Positions 23,740 to 35,599 of a DNA stretch of 64,000 nt are shown in pieces. Positions within the stretch are counted from its first letter, which is position 1; the number at the start of each line of letters is the position of its first letter. Position numbers and translations under genes: made by a program. The stretch is from Delphinus delphis. Taxonomy: Eukaryota > Chordata > Mammalia > Artiodactyla > Delphinidae. The notes beneath the pieces are model-generated. The model was not told the DNA's origin. It searched no databases and saw only the letters and a list, made by a program, of their open reading frames with translations. The stretch covers positions 87,057,488-87,121,487 of the forward strand of contig NC_082692.2 of assembly GCF_949987515.2 (NCBI RefSeq). Reading direction: 5' to 3'.

Positions 23740-25170
23740 CCTTATTTGGCAGTCCCTACAGGACCTTGTGAGTTGCCATACGCATAGAAGCCCCACTAAT
23801 ATTTGTTGAATTGAACACACATTCTGAGAACATGAGTAATTAGGCAGGACAGATTGTCTTGATAGGCCGATTATATGAAGTTGGCGGGATAACTAAAAAG
23901 AATCAGATTACTTCCAGAAATTTCTAGCATCTTGGGGTAGCTACCTTGCTTGAATTAATTTAATACCAATTTTAAATGCTATTTGGTTTTCTCTTTCTAG
24001 CTTTAATGTTTTCATTTTGTGACCAATTCATCATGTGACCTTGGACCTGTTTCCAGACATAATTTAATACTGCATCCTGGGTTTTTTTTTTTTTCAAATT
24101 AAGATCTCTTTGCTGCATATAAAGATTTCATGTTAGAGCTGCCCTTTATGATAAATTTTATTTCAGCTGAATGATTGTCTAATAGAAGTTTCAGTCTCAC
24201 TCTAACCACATCAAGGGGTTCCCAGAGAAAACAGTTTCGTATATTTAGGATCCTGACAAATGGGGTGGGAATCCTCCTTTATGCAAGACAGGCAGTAAAA
24301 GGTGCTACTGACGAAAGCATTAACAGCACACGCTGTCAAAGTAGGAAAGAAATCAGAGCCCACCTGGAGGAGAACTCTGCTTCCTTTCTGTGATGCACAC
24401 GTCAGCGATTTCATGCTCTTCACCCCACAAATATTACAATGGCTCCTTTGGAAAAATGCATCCCAAGGCCTGTCTGGATGGATTTTTAAGGGTTAAAGAG
24501 TAGAGCTGACAACGTGACCACAGAAAAAGACGTATTGCAAAGACTTGCAATGGAAACCACCCATCATCTGCCCTGAGAGGGAGTCAGTTGGGATGTGAGG
24601 TCTGAAAGATTATTTTTCAAAGCAGCCTTGCATTGATGGTTTGGATTATAAAGCTGAAGGAGGCCAAAGATAACTAAATTCAAACCAGTGGAATTACATT
24701 ATAAGCTAGAAATTCATAAGCCAGAAAAACAATGCGTGCACTAACGTATCCGGTCTCCCTCTGCTTAGATACACTATAAAGTGTCAAGGTGACAGGCCTT
24801 GCCCCACTTGAAACATTATGACAAAATCAGTACCCAGGAGATATCATTCTAAGCGATCATCCTCAATTACTACGTCAGAGCCGTGGGCTCCCTAAGAGGA
24901 AGAAGAAACACTGAGGTCTTCAAGAGGCGAAAAATACCCCATTCCTCCTGCTGAAATGAGACATGTTTTTGGATGAAAGGAAGCCTTGCCGTCATATAGC
25001 CTGATATCCTTAGCTTTGATGTCAAGAATCCATTGATATTATGGGGAGAGAGGGTCAGTGGTTGAGGTCTACAGCATCACTGGAAACTGTGAAACCCATA
25101 AGATTTGTGGTCTATGTCTATGTGAGATTTTGGGGAGCAGAAGTACCTGAGAAAGATTAAGAATCCCCAA
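23740..25170. other. No recognised feature
   Basis: Unique-looking sequence with a poly-T at about 24080. Overlapping short open frames at 24175-24496 have no recognisable domain. Confidence 0.35.
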
Positions 25171-25174
25171 TTTT

Positions 25175-25285
25175 CTCCCACTTAACCCATTTTACAGATG
25201 GGAGTACTAAGGACATCGCTGACATGCCCAATGGTCACACAACAAGACTCAAAGAACTAGCTCTAAATCTCTGGGTCAACAGCAG
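25175..25285 (-). mobile_element. MIR SINE fragment, antisense
   Basis: 'acccattttacagatgggagtac', 'tcacacaacaagac' and 'ctagctctaaatctctgg' give the reverse MIR core. Confidence 0.6.
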
Positions 25286-25289
25286 ACAG

Positions 25290-25645
25290 ATGGGAACCTG
25301 ATCGTGAACTTGAGGCAGGAGCTGGAAATCCCTGGAGGGAACTTAATCCAGAGTCCAGCTTTCTTTCACGTGCACAGTGTTTTAATCCATTAGGAAAAGT
25401 CCCAGATACCCAGCTGCTTCGGAAAAGTGACAGATTTGGCAAGATGGAGCCCACATTTCTTAGGCAGGTGCCCAGCAGTTTGCCCCGTCCCGTCTGCTCT
25501 CTGCTATTGTAGGCTCACTTCTGCTTTGCTTATTCACCCTGCCCTGCCTGGTCCTGTAACACTTGAGTTCGTGATTCTGGGTGCAGAGCCTCCTAACACC
25601 TGCTGGGTACCTCGGGAGGTCTATAAAGCTCCTTTGGGGCTGGTT
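25290..25645. other. No recognised feature
   Basis: No repeat or gene recognised. The 121-codon open frame 25427-25792 runs into repeat sequence and shows no domain. Confidence 0.35.
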
Positions 25646-25649
25646 CCGT

Positions 25650-25985
25650 ATCAGTCATGGCGGTTGTGGTTTATTAAAACAAACAAACAAACACTCAAAT
25701 TACAATGGCTGAGAATCACAAGTATTCCCTTCTTGCTGAGGCTACATGTCCATCAGGGTTGGGACAAGAGGTCATTCGGGGATACAAACTGAGCAGCTAC
25801 TGCCTCAAACACCACCAGCAAGAGTTCGGGATGTTCTCACAATGACAATGAAGTGCTTCGGCCTGAAAGTGACACAGGTGCCATCGGCATAAGTTCATGG
25901 GTCAGCAGCAGTCACACGGCCTCAGCCTACCTCAAGGAGCTTGGAGACGTAATCCTATAATGTGCGCAGATCACAGAGGCTGAAG
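25650..25985 (-). mobile_element. Old LTR-like repeat, antisense (ERVL/MaLR type)
   Basis: 'gctgagaatcacaagtattcccttctt', 'gtccatcagggttgggacaagaggtcattc', 'aagtgcttcggcctgaaagtgacacaggtgcc' and 'gtcacacggcctcagcctacc' are in the order I associate with a reverse-complement old LTR. Subfamily unknown. Confidence 0.4.
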
Positions 25986-26259
25986 AACGTTGAGTAAACG
26001 CCACTGGTCCCTCCCATCAGTCCAGTTGTGGCAACCTGCCCTGGGTCGTGAACTGCGGCGTGTAATTCCGAGAAGTGCTACATGGCTTTGGGTTTCCCGT
26101 GGATGTCTTTTCCACAGTGACAAAGCACTCTGTCTTGTGAGAAACAGGCAGGCAGCGAAATCTATTCGAGGTTTAGGAGGTTGTATGGAGACAGTTGTCA
26201 CTTTTGCCCTCGATTCAGTTCCCAGATTTTTTTTTTTTTACTGTATGTTATTGGTTACA

Positions 26260-26395
26260 TCTGCTATTTATCTGCGCCTCAGTTCCCTTATCTGTAACTG
26301 GAGTAAGAACACCATCCTACGGTTTTGTGGAGATAATGACATTAAGTGAACTCAGTACGTGTAGAGTCCAACGTCTCCATCAATGGTAGCTCCTA
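26260..26395 (+). mobile_element. MIR SINE fragment
   Basis: 'tgcgcctcagttcccttatctgtaactgg' and 'ggttttgtggagataatgacattaagtg' are sense MIR. Confidence 0.6.
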
Positions 26396-26404
26396 CTTTT
26401 GGAG

Positions 26405-26598
26405 GTGGTACAGCTCAGTGCTTCTAAGAACGGGCTTGCAAGGAGCTGCGTGACTTTGGCAAAGTCACCGACCCTTCCCGAGCCTCAGTGGCCTTGTCTT
26501 AAAAACAGGAACTCACTCTGCCTGCTCCTGGGATGACTCAGTAAGGTCATGTATGCAAAGCACCTCATACAAATTACGCGCTCAAGAAATATGGTAGC
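26405..26598 (+). mobile_element. MIR SINE, interrupted by L1 at its 3' end
   Basis: 'ggagctgcgtgactttggcaaagtcacc', 'gagcctcagtggccttgtctt' and 'gcacctcatacaaattacgcgctcaagaaata' trace a sense MIR. Its last bases (26587-26598) are duplicated at 26758-26769 by the L1 insertion that follows. Confidence 0.65.
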
Positions 26599-26757
26599 GT
26601 AACTGCAGGGAACTATATTCCATGTCCTGGGATAAACCATAATGGAAAAGAGTATAAAAACGAATGTGTATATGTGTATAACCGAGTCACTTTCGCTGTA
26701 CAGCAGAAATTAATACAACACTGTCAATCAACTAGACTTCAAAATAATTAATTAATT
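26599..26757 (+). mobile_element. Severely 5'-truncated L1 3' end with 12-bp target duplication
   Basis: The piece resembles the 3' terminus of artiodactyl/cetacean L1: 'aacgaatgtgtatatgtgtataac' and 'gagtcactttcgctgtacagcagaaattaatacaacactgt'. The same layout is seen at 48100-48180 in the large L1. It ends in an AATTAATTAATT-type tail. AAATATGGTAGC flanks it exactly at 26587-26598 and 26758-26769, proving a target-primed insertion. Only about 160 bp, non-coding. Confidence 0.85.
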
Positions 26758-26769
26758 AAATATGGTAGC

Positions 26770-27385
26770 TTAGTGTTTTTAAAATGGATTACCATGTGAA
26801 TGCCCAAAGTCTTTCATTTCTTTTTTAACAAATGAAAAAACAACACTAACTCTTGCCCTGCTGATCAATATCACTGTCACTTGATTTGAGCCTGTTTTTG
26901 GCATAAATGTTCCTACTTTATGACCTTCTTGGATAGAAAACGCTCTCCGGTTGGGACTCCAGGCCTCCTTGGTGTTTCCTGATGAAGATGAACTCCATTC
27001 CAAGTATCTGGCAGCTCTGCTGATCTTTGATCTGTGTGGTACGTTTGTGTAGCAATCAAAAAATTATAATGTGGTCCAGAGAGCTGCCGCCAAGTACTGA
27101 TCAGGGTTGAACTGCTTAGACAAAATTATGGGGAACTTTTAGTCTTATCTACTTAAATCCTCCCCTAAGAACCCAATGAACAAATTGATGTCAGGAAATC
27201 AAGCAGATCGCTTTTGCTACGGATCTTGTGAGTATCCCAGACAAGTACAGGGAAAATATAAGATATTTGACACAAACAAACAAAAAAATCAAGAAATCCA
27301 GAGAGGGTTCTCTGTACCCCAGACTTGAACCCTGGTTCCCCAAATGTCAGGGGAACAGACACAGAAGGATGAGAAAGCACATCTT
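26770..27385. other. No recognised feature
   Basis: No repeat family or gene recognised. Confidence 0.35.
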
Positions 27386-27389
27386 CTGG

Positions 27390-27580
27390 GGGACTCCTAA
27401 GTGCTTTATTATTTTATTTAATTCTCAAGACAATGACTTGCAAGGTGGTTCTACTTGTTCCCATTTTATAGATGGGGAAACTGAGGCCCAGAGACGTTAA
27501 GCAACTGTTCAAGGTCACACAGGACACATGGTAGATTTCAAATCTGAACCACAAACCTGACTAGCTCTTTCTACCTTAGC
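27390..27580 (-). mobile_element. MIR SINE, antisense
   Basis: 'cccattttatagatggggaaactgaggccc', 'gttaagcaactgttcaaggtcacacagg' and 'gtagatttcaaatctgaacc' are a clear reverse MIR. Confidence 0.85.
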
Positions 27581-27654
27581 AGGCAGTTTCTCCTGCCAGG
27601 GAAAAGTTAGCTCCAAAATGTCAGCTTCAGAGTTCCTTCAAAATGTGGCCTGAA

Positions 27655-27760
27655 GAGGTTAATGAGTTTCCCAGAGAGATCAAATAATCTGCTGAAGGTC
27701 TCACAGCTGGTTAACGGGCAGAGTTGGCTGCAAAGCCTGTGTTCTCTCCCTGATTCCACA
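27655..27760 (-). mobile_element. MIR SINE fragment, antisense
   Basis: 'agatcaaataatctgctgaaggtctcacagctgg' and 'gggcagagttggctgcaaagcctgtg' indicate a second, partial reverse MIR right after the previous one. Confidence 0.6.
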
Positions 27761-27764
27761 CAGC

Positions 27765-29165
27765 CTCCCAAACCAGGCAGATACTCGGTCCAAACGCTGA
27801 TTCTCTGGGTTCCCTCAGGTTTCCCCAGTCACCAAGAATCTTCAATATCACTCAGGAATCTCCCCAACTGGATCTAGAATAAAAGACGTTCTTCAGATAA
27901 ACATGAAGCCCGGCCAGTTTCTGCTGGCTCTGGAATAAAGGGCTGCGGTGGAGACGCGCGTGACCATCTCTCACGTGGGGACCATGTAAAACTGATCTAC
28001 GATGCCAAGCACTTTGAACCGATCTGTCAGCTAAAGATCACTTTAATTTTTCATCTGCCTTTTACAGGCAACTTCCACTTCCCACCTCTGATAGACACAA
28101 GATTGGACACCAGCCCTGCCCAGACAAGCTGCTTCGAGAGAACGGGAGGGGAGCAGCCCTGGATTCTGGGCCAAGGGGAGGGAGATGAGGTCGGCAGATC
28201 AGGTTTCAACCCCTAGATTTCTTTACCGAGGAGGGAAGGATGAGACCTTTAAGAGGACACTGTCAAGGGTGCCCCCAAAGATCCCATCTCTCCCCCTACC
28301 CTGGGCGTGTCCCAGTCCTTCAGCTTCAAGCTGGCTGAGGCTCTGACAGCTTCTGTGGACCGACTGAGCAGATTTCCCACACGATGGGGAATTTGTTTCA
28401 GAGGTGTCAAGAGATCTAAACCAGGCCTGACACTCTAAACCCCAGCTGGTTCTCAACTGGAGGGAGTGGGAGTGGGAGTGGGGGCCAGGGGCGGAGACAC
28501 GAATTGGTTGTTCCCAGGGTAGAGGAAGCATACAGTTGGTAGAATAGAGGATGATACAGGGTCCTGGCTAAGTCTTGGGCAGAGCCTCCAGATTGAAGTC
28601 TCCTGAGCCTGCATTTCACAGACTACATTTTTAAGGGCCCAGATAACAAGTATAAACAGCGCTGTTTCATCAGTAAGAAAAATGACGGTGATGCTGAGGA
28701 GAGGAGGATGTTGGGAGGTGAAATGATCCTTCTTGACAGCCCCTTCTGGTGCAGGATGGGTAGACAGGCAGCACTCGTTCTACTCTCTGTACTCGACTGC
28801 CTTTCCTCCAGCGACATAGAGAAACTCATCTGATTGGAAAATTTGGGAAGACAAAATTCCTCTTTCTTTTTGTCTTTCCAAGTGTGAACCTGTCAGCAGC
28901 ACTGTGAGTTCCTCCCAGCTGCTCCGTGCTATAAATCTTGGCCGACATCACTGCCTGGGCTCGTTGTATTCATCTACCTGTCAGAGGCAGGTGGGGTGAG
29001 TGTTCCTAATTCCATTGCACCCACTTACTTGCAAATATAAACCACAGCTTCCATCCTAGCCTTTGCCTGTCATAGGAGTTATGGTTAGATTTTCCAACGT
29101 ACAACTCTTTTGTCTTATTTCTCTATTTGCTCAGAATCCAGGTGGAGAAGGCAGTCATATTTATT
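27765..29165. other. No recognised repeat or gene
   Basis: Somewhat GC-richer sequence. A TATAAAT occurs at about 28931 followed some 60 bases later by a CAG/GTGGGG donor-like site, but nothing else supports a first exon. Minus-strand open frames at 28223-28829 show no domain. Confidence 0.3.
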
Positions 29166-29172
29166 GGGTCCC

Positions 29173-29659
29173 TGGGTTGGTTAATTTTATCTGTCCAGTC
29201 GGCTGGGCAATGGTGCCCTGGTGATTAGTCAAACATCAGTCTAGATGTTGCTGTGAAGGTATTTTTTTTAGATGAGATTAATATTTAGATTAGTGACTTT
29301 AAGTAAAGCAGATTTGCCTCCACAGTGTAGGTGGGCCTCATCTAATCAGTTGATGGCCTTAGAAGCAAAGACTGAGTTTTCCAGAAGAAGCAATTCTACC
29401 TCAAGACTACAACACAGAAACCCTCTTTGAATTTTCAGTCTTCAGACTCCAGGCTGCAACACCAAATCTTATCTGAATTTCCGGTCTGCCAGTTTGCCCT
29501 ACAGATTTCGTATTTGCTAGCCACCACAAATGCATGAGCTAATTTCTTAAAATAATCATCCTTCTCTCTCTCTCATTGTCTCTATCTTACTGCCTTTCCC
29601 TCTCTGCCTCACTACAGATCCTATCAGTTGTGTTTTTCTAGTGAACTCTAACTAATACA
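29173..29659 (+). mobile_element. Solo ERVL LTR (MLT2-type) with 5-bp target duplication
   Basis: An ancient endogenous retroviral LTR. It opens TGGGTTGGTTAATTTTAT and closes ACTAATACA, giving TG...CA-type ends, and is flanked on both sides by GTCCC (29168-29172 and 29660-29664), the 5-bp duplication usual for ERVL. Family-typical text inside includes 'gtgggcctcatctaatcagttgatggcctt' and 'cttaaaataatcatcc'. At about 487 bp it has normal MLT2 length. No gag, pol or env sequence adjoins it, so it is a recombined solo LTR and harmless. Confidence 0.85.
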
Positions 29660-29694
29660 GTCCCCTTAAATTCCAACAAATTACAACAGTGAGT

Positions 29695-29892
29695 CCTCAC
29701 TCAATCCTGACAGTTACTTACATGGTAGGCAACTGCATTCTTCCCATTTTAAAGATGGGAAAACTGAGGTTTAGGGAAGTTAAGTAACTTGCTCAAGGCT
29801 ATGCAGCTAGCCAGTGGAAAGGCAGTCATGGAATTCAAACATTTCTGAAACAATAGCTGATGTTTGTAATCATTGTACCACACTGGCTCCAG
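29695..29892 (-). mobile_element. MIR SINE, antisense
   Basis: 'cccattttaaagatgggaaaactgaggttt', 'gttaagtaacttgctcaaggctatgcagctag' and 'aatcattgtaccacactggctcc' make a near-complete reverse MIR, directly after the ERVL LTR. Confidence 0.85.
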
Positions 29893-29894
29893 AC

Positions 29895-30995
29895 CAGGAA
29901 AGAAAGGCATACTCAAAGTTATCATAAGGTACAGAACTAAGGGTAAGTTGGATATACCCGTTTGATCATAGTCAACTGAGGAAAATCTTTATCTCTTGTC
30001 TCGTGCTGAGTAGTTATATTTTGACGCTCTCTCTGCTGTATTGCTGGATGAAATAATTATAAGTTCAAGCTGATACTAATAGCCCAGGGGCTGTGTCCCT
30101 GGTCAGCCATCCTGGTGCTTTCAAGGCCTACTTTGTCATGTGACCTGTGGTTCTGAGGGTCCCTTTTATATTGGTTACCCTAACATTCACCATAATCAGT
30201 AACTCCCCAGACTGGCTATAATGGAGCACACCTTCTCCTTTTTCAGTTACGTCTGAAATTTGCTATTATAAAGCTTTCCACTACTAGCAAGAACAACATC
30301 AAGAAATAATGCAATCTTTACTGATAAAACTCACCTGAGGATTTATTCATATGTTCACTTACTCATCCATTGATCCAATGGTCAGCCAGAAAGATTTACT
30401 GAGAATTACGCTATACTTGAATTTTACTTCCTTTACTCAAAAATAATTGTGGAACTCTTGACTACTCGTCTACTTGTCTTCCTAGGTAGATTCTCTCAAA
30501 TTTCTCCCTCTTTTTCACAAGAACTCATGTCCAGTGATACTTAATTTGATAAACTAATACAGAGAAATGGATTCATGAGGATTGAATGGCGTGACGGTTA
30601 CTACTTCCGGGTAAGGTATATTCATTGTTTGAAAGATCTTTTAGAAGCACATCATCTTGATGCTGAAGGAAAGGCTTTCATGATAGATGTTTCAGGCAAT
30701 ATATTATGGGTGTTTTGGTTACATGAGTCTTCTCAGTGTTCTCTCAAATCTCACTAACGTGTTCAGGTTAATACTGCCATTTTATGAGAAATCAGCCATA
30801 TGTCATCTTGTATGACATCATTTTACTCATTAAGGGGATGATTTCATGATAAAATAAAAAGAATCAAATAATTATTTGCATTATGAAAAATCATTCGTGA
30901 TATATTTATATAAGGTAATGGTTAAAAGAAGCCAATAGGCTTCAAACTGTCTCCCCTCCAGTTTCATGAAAATATCACTTTACCCACAAGACAGA
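29895..30995. other. No recognised feature
   Basis: AT-rich sequence with no repeat or supported exon. Confidence 0.35.
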
Positions 30996-30999
30996 CTGA

Positions 31000-31500
31000 A
31001 GCTGCTTAATCAATATCCACTCTCCTTGTATTTTTAGTAACTGAGCCAGTATTTTGGTTAGGATGGCAAAAAGATGTCTAGCTAAAAGACTGCATTTGCC
31101 AGCCTCCATGCATCTAGCCAGTAGTGTGTTTACTGGTTACCGTAACCAGTAGTGTATTTCTCCTAGGAATGTTCATCAAGTAAAGCTGACTCAAGTAGGA
31201 GGTGTTTGCCTGTTGCTTTCCCTGCTTTCTCCTGCCTGGAAGGCAGACATAAAGGCTGTAGCTCCAGCAACCATTTTGGAACATGAGGCAACATTGTGAA
31301 TTGAAGCCATGGGATAACATTGTGGAACATAAAGATAAGAGCACTCGGGTGAGCAGGGAATTCTCCTCTCAGTATTGGACTACTTCCCTCCAGATTCTAT
31401 TATGTAAGGAAGATAAAATTTCTACCTCATTTGAAGGACTCAAGTTTGGTGTGTGTGTGTGTGTGTGTTTTATGTAACTAAACCTAACTGTAATTAAAAC
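31000..31500 (+). mobile_element. Old LTR-like repeat with short palindrome and (GT)n
   Basis: 'ggctgtagctccagcaaccattttggaacatgaggcaacattgtg' followed by 'aacataaagataagagcac' is the core of an old ERVL/MaLR-style LTR family that I recognise but cannot name. A (GT)10-type run sits at about 31450-31468. A near-perfect palindrome lies at 31132-31150. No retroviral genes accompany it. Confidence 0.45.
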
Positions 31501-31504
31501 ATCC

Positions 31505-33655
31505 TTTAATTAAACCTAATTAAATATAGGTTTATTAATAAAACCTATAAACATTATTATTCCAATAATGTTTCACTCATGGAGCCAATCTAGAATCTTG
31601 AGTTTATTCACGGCTGAGTGTTCCAGCCAGTTTGCATAAGTAGAAACCAAGTTCCCAAATATTCGGGCCCTGGCTCCTGGTATCTTGTCTTGAACACAGA
31701 GCCTCGATTTTCTTTGGCCCATTACTATTGCTATTCATGGATTGTCCAGCATATTTTTAAAGAAATCATTGTTCAGAGAATGTAACTTTCACTTAAAGTT
31801 AAAAGCTGCTTCCACTCTTCTTCTTTTTCCCTCTGAGTTTGGGTAAAACTATGCCTGGTGTAATTTACTGTAGTTCTTCCCCTGCCCTTTTTTTTTCCTA
31901 AGTATCTGTCTTGGCGATTTTAAGACCTGTAAAATGTTGGTTACTCTCACTTGTCCTAATCAGAGATTGAATAAAGAGACATTTCGAAATCTTGGAAAGA
32001 TTGAGGGCTTCTGAACTTGAGCTGATCTGTTCAACCAGTTAGTTGAGCGAGGCCAGATGAGCCCTCAGGAAAAATCATGAAAACTAAATTAAACCGAACA
32101 GAAAAAAGCAATTTGCCAGCAGTGAACCCAATTCACAGTTGGCCTCCTCCAGAGAAGAGTATCCTGCCTTGGTCGCGCGCCAACCAGAGCTCGCTGCGAT
32201 TATCTGTAGGATTGCACAATTCCTCTTAGGACAGTCATAAAAGGAAAAATAACATTTGTTCTGCCAAAGCGTGTGGACTTGCTGACATTTGCTGAAATAC
32301 AGATATCACCCGAGTGAAAAGTGAACAGGATGTTATCCTTAAGGTACTTTAGAGAGCAAGCATGTGACACATCTTTTCCACACATACATAAGGCAGCTTG
32401 AATTTTTGGTAATTGTGAGGGCTTGACTCTTGCAACTATTTCCAACAGACCCCTGGCGGCTTTGGGAAGATCATCCCATGATATCTCAACCTGGTGAGAA
32501 ACTGTTCTCTGTGATGTTCAGTAATGTTTGTCTATTTCTCCCCTTCTTGGAATGGTGATTTAAGAGGATAGAATCTGGCCTTGCTGGCTGGGAGGGGAGT
32601 CAGCACAGTTTAAATCAGTTGTATCTGTCATATGAATTCCCTGATTCTAGACTGAACAAAAGAAGTACGCTGGGAAAAGATGGGGAAAGAGATGCCATGT
32701 ATTATATACTCTGATGGAGAAAGTGGGGGAGGATTTTAAATGACGGAGATTATGAACAATTCCTATTGGATGGCTTTCACGGTGGAAGGCTCTGGGGATA
32801 GATGTGTGGAGAGCAAAATAAAAGAAATGCGACAGCGAGTGGCTTATCTGGATAGTCTTGATTAAATGATATTTAAACTATTTATATTTAAGGGATTCAA
32901 GTATTTCCTTTATTTCTGGGCATTTCACTGTTGAAAGATTCAGATACAAAGCAGGCCTGGATGTATGAAACAGAACTGGTTTCTGGCTAAAGAACACAGC
33001 AGAAATTGAATATAGTCAAAGTTCAACACAGATGATTAGCACTCTCATACGGTAAAGCAGCTCAGGATGAAATACGGTGGATGGTGCAGAGGAAGAAAAT
33101 CTAAGTAGTAACGGACAAGCTGCTCAGTAACAGAGTCAATGAGGACTTGGCCAACAGTCATCAAAATATTAGAGGCTTGAAAAATAATTCACAGGAATTA
33201 GGTGACGTGTTTCAATAATATCTATCCTCATACATTGTGGGGATCGTAGATACACGTGTGTGTGCGCATGTGTATTCTATATACATGGAAACTTATGTTT
33301 GGGGATATAACTGCAGAAGATTAGATGTTGACAGATTAGGTTTGATAGCTTCAAATTCATTTTTTCAATTCTTGTACTCACTAGTAAATAAAAGAACCCA
33401 GTTTAGACTGCGGATCCGCTGTCGTGAAAATGCTAGCCTTCTCTAATATGGCAACTAGGGTTTGAAGATCATTTATAGCTGGGAGCGGGGTCATTTGGAG
33501 GCCACAGAACCACTACTAAGTCAATACGTCATGTTATAAAGGGTCTTTGATATCACAACGATATAAAATGCTATAGTTAAGCTGGAATGTTGCAGTGATA
33601 CAGCACATTTTGGGTAGGTGGAGTAGTCAATGAGATTGAAGATACAGTTGTCAAT
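31505..33655. other. No recognised feature
   Basis: A 2.1-kb unique-looking AT-rich stretch with no repeat recognised. The 81-codon minus frame at 32200-32445 has no recognisable domain. Confidence 0.35.
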
Positions 33656-33659
33656 AAAT

Positions 33660-34085
33660 CCAATGCAGTTTAATTCACATCAGTAAAAACCTATACAGTG
33701 CCCACAGTCTGCCAGGTACTGTGCCAGCTGCTGTGAATCCAAAAACGAACAAATTAGAGCACTTGGCTCTACAAAAAACTTACAGTTCACTGAAAGATAC
33801 AAAGAAGACATAGCAATAAGCTAGAAGGTGATGTGATGGAATGTATGTAATGAGATATACACAATTCCAGGACCTGTACAAGGAACAGAAATAATAATAT
33901 AAGGGAACAGATAGCAATGTTTTGTGGACAAGACTTTTTCTTGGTGTGACGGGAGGTGGGGAAAATGCAAAGTTTTAGGGAGAAATTTCTACCTGAGCTT
34001 TTAAAGAAGAGGAGGAGAAAGTCAGAGACATTCAGGGATGGAGGACAGGAGATAATTTGGGAGCAATGATGTGAACATTTGTTTT
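33660..34085 (-). mobile_element. L2 LINE fragment, antisense
   Basis: 'gtctgccaggtactgtgccagctgctgtgaatcc', 'ctacaaaaaacttacagttcactgaaagatacaaa' and 'aagctagaaggtgatgtgatg' follow the reverse L2 3' region. Confidence 0.6.
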
Positions 34086-34199
34086 TTTGAAAGAAGGGAG
34101 ATAGACCCAGATCATCCATTAGTATCTCCTCCAGACCCAGTGTCCAAAAGGTAGAATTTCATGATTATGATTCAGATTTTAGGTTTGCGTATTCATCTC

Positions 34200-34208
<9 letters not shown>

Positions 34209-34235
<27 letters not shown>

Positions 34236-34426
34236 GGTACGCAGGCCTCTCACTGTCGTGGCCTCTCCCGTTGCGGAGCACAGGCTCCGGACGCGCAGGC
34301 TCAGCGGCCATGGCTCACGGGCCCAGCCGCTCCGCGGCACGTGGGATCTTCCCGGACCGGGGCACGAACCCGTGTCCCCTCCATCGGCAGGCGGACTCTC
34401 AACCACTGCGCCACCAGGGAAGCCCC
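34209..34426 (-). mobile_element. CHR SINE (cetacean type), full length, 15-bp target duplication
   Basis: A poly-T of about 25 bases is followed by the reverse complement of the CHR consensus ('gcggtacgcaggcctctcactg' to 'gcgccaccagggaagccc'). The tRNA-derived head holds a reversed B-box ('cacgaaccc') and A-box region ('caaccactgcgccacc'). CATCTCATTAATTTT is duplicated at 34194-34208 and 34427-34441. The copy is little diverged from its siblings at 54.9 and 57.2 kb. Non-coding; open frames across it are spurious. Confidence 0.95.
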
Positions 34427-34539
34427 CATCTCATTAATTTTGACAAAGATTTTTTATAGAACTGAACTGAAAAATTCACCTCATGCTTAAAGTTTGAAGG
34501 AACTTTGGGATAATCTTTGGTTTCCCCATATCACTTATT

Positions 34540-35565
34540 CATTCAATTCAACAAATATTCATTGAGAATCTACTATGTGCCAGACTGTCAAGCACTATTC
34601 TCAACACTTAGAATACATCAATAAATAAAAGGGACGGATACCCTTGGCCTCGTGGAGCTTATGTTCCAAGAGGGAGAGGCAGACCATAACTAATACACAT
34701 AATAAATATGGAAATATTATAGTCTGCCAAAAGGCAGTAGATGCTACGGGGGAAAATCAGAGCAGGTTGGGTGAATGTCTCTGTTTGCCCAAGGCAGCCT
34801 CAGGTTATTCCTGTTGTCCCAACATAATTATTCACAGCAACTCTTTACCTCTAAAAGATGTCCTAGTTTGGGTCAGACACTATATAAACTTCTAAGCACA
34901 GTTAAAGGGAATCAGGAATGTGGGTGCATCTGCGTGTGCACATGTGCACACATGCAGGGCCACGTTACTATATTTAAGGTGGTAATCCAGGTAAGCCTCA
35001 CTGAGAAGGGAGCTTCTGAGCAAAGAACTAAGGAAGTGAGACAGTGAGCCTCCCAGATATCTTTGTGAAGAATATTCCAGGGCAACGGCCCTAAGATTTC
35101 CAAGGAATGCGAGGAGGCCGGGGCCCTGAAGGGGAATGAATGGAGCGGAGAGCAATTGGAGATGCCAGCAGGCAGGAAAGGAGAAGGGAGCTGGAGAGGG
35201 TGGGGCCCTAGGCCACTGAAAGGGAGTTGAGCTCTCCTTTGAGTCCAGTGGAATGCCACTGGGGGATCCTATATAGGAAGGACATAATCTGACTCATATT
35301 TGAAAATCATTACTCACAATTCTTTGTGGAGTCAATTCCTTGAAAAGACTATACTCTAGGGGGTAAAAGTAAAGGCAAGCTGTCTAGATAGGAGGCTCCT
35401 AGAGTGAACGCAGTGAGAGACGGTCATGGCTTGGAACAGGATGGTGGCAGTGGGTATGGTGACAAGTACTTAGATATTGAATCTGTTATAAACCAACCAG
35501 ATTTCCTGCAGACAAGAGATGAGGGGATGAGGTTCTCATATCTTGCAGTAGTAACAAAGGATTCC
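34540..35565 (-). mobile_element. Long L2 LINE segment, antisense
   Basis: A 1-kb run in continuous reverse L2 order: 'tactatgtgccagactgtcaagcac', 'ggcctcgtggagcttatgttcc', 'ggtaagcctcactgagaagg', 'gaatattccagggcaacggccctaag', 'ggacataatctgactcatat', 'gataggaggctcct'. L2-derived, no intact frame. It is the longest L2 piece in the window. Confidence 0.7.
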
Positions 35566-35599
35566 TTAAAGAACTAGTTTAACAACTCGTGGGTTTTAG

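Noticed and set aside
34161..34490. Open frames on both strands at the CHR SINE (also at 54716-55174 and 56975-57457)
   Set aside because: The same amino-acid text recurs at each SINE copy on sense or antisense, so it is SINE sequence read through by chance.
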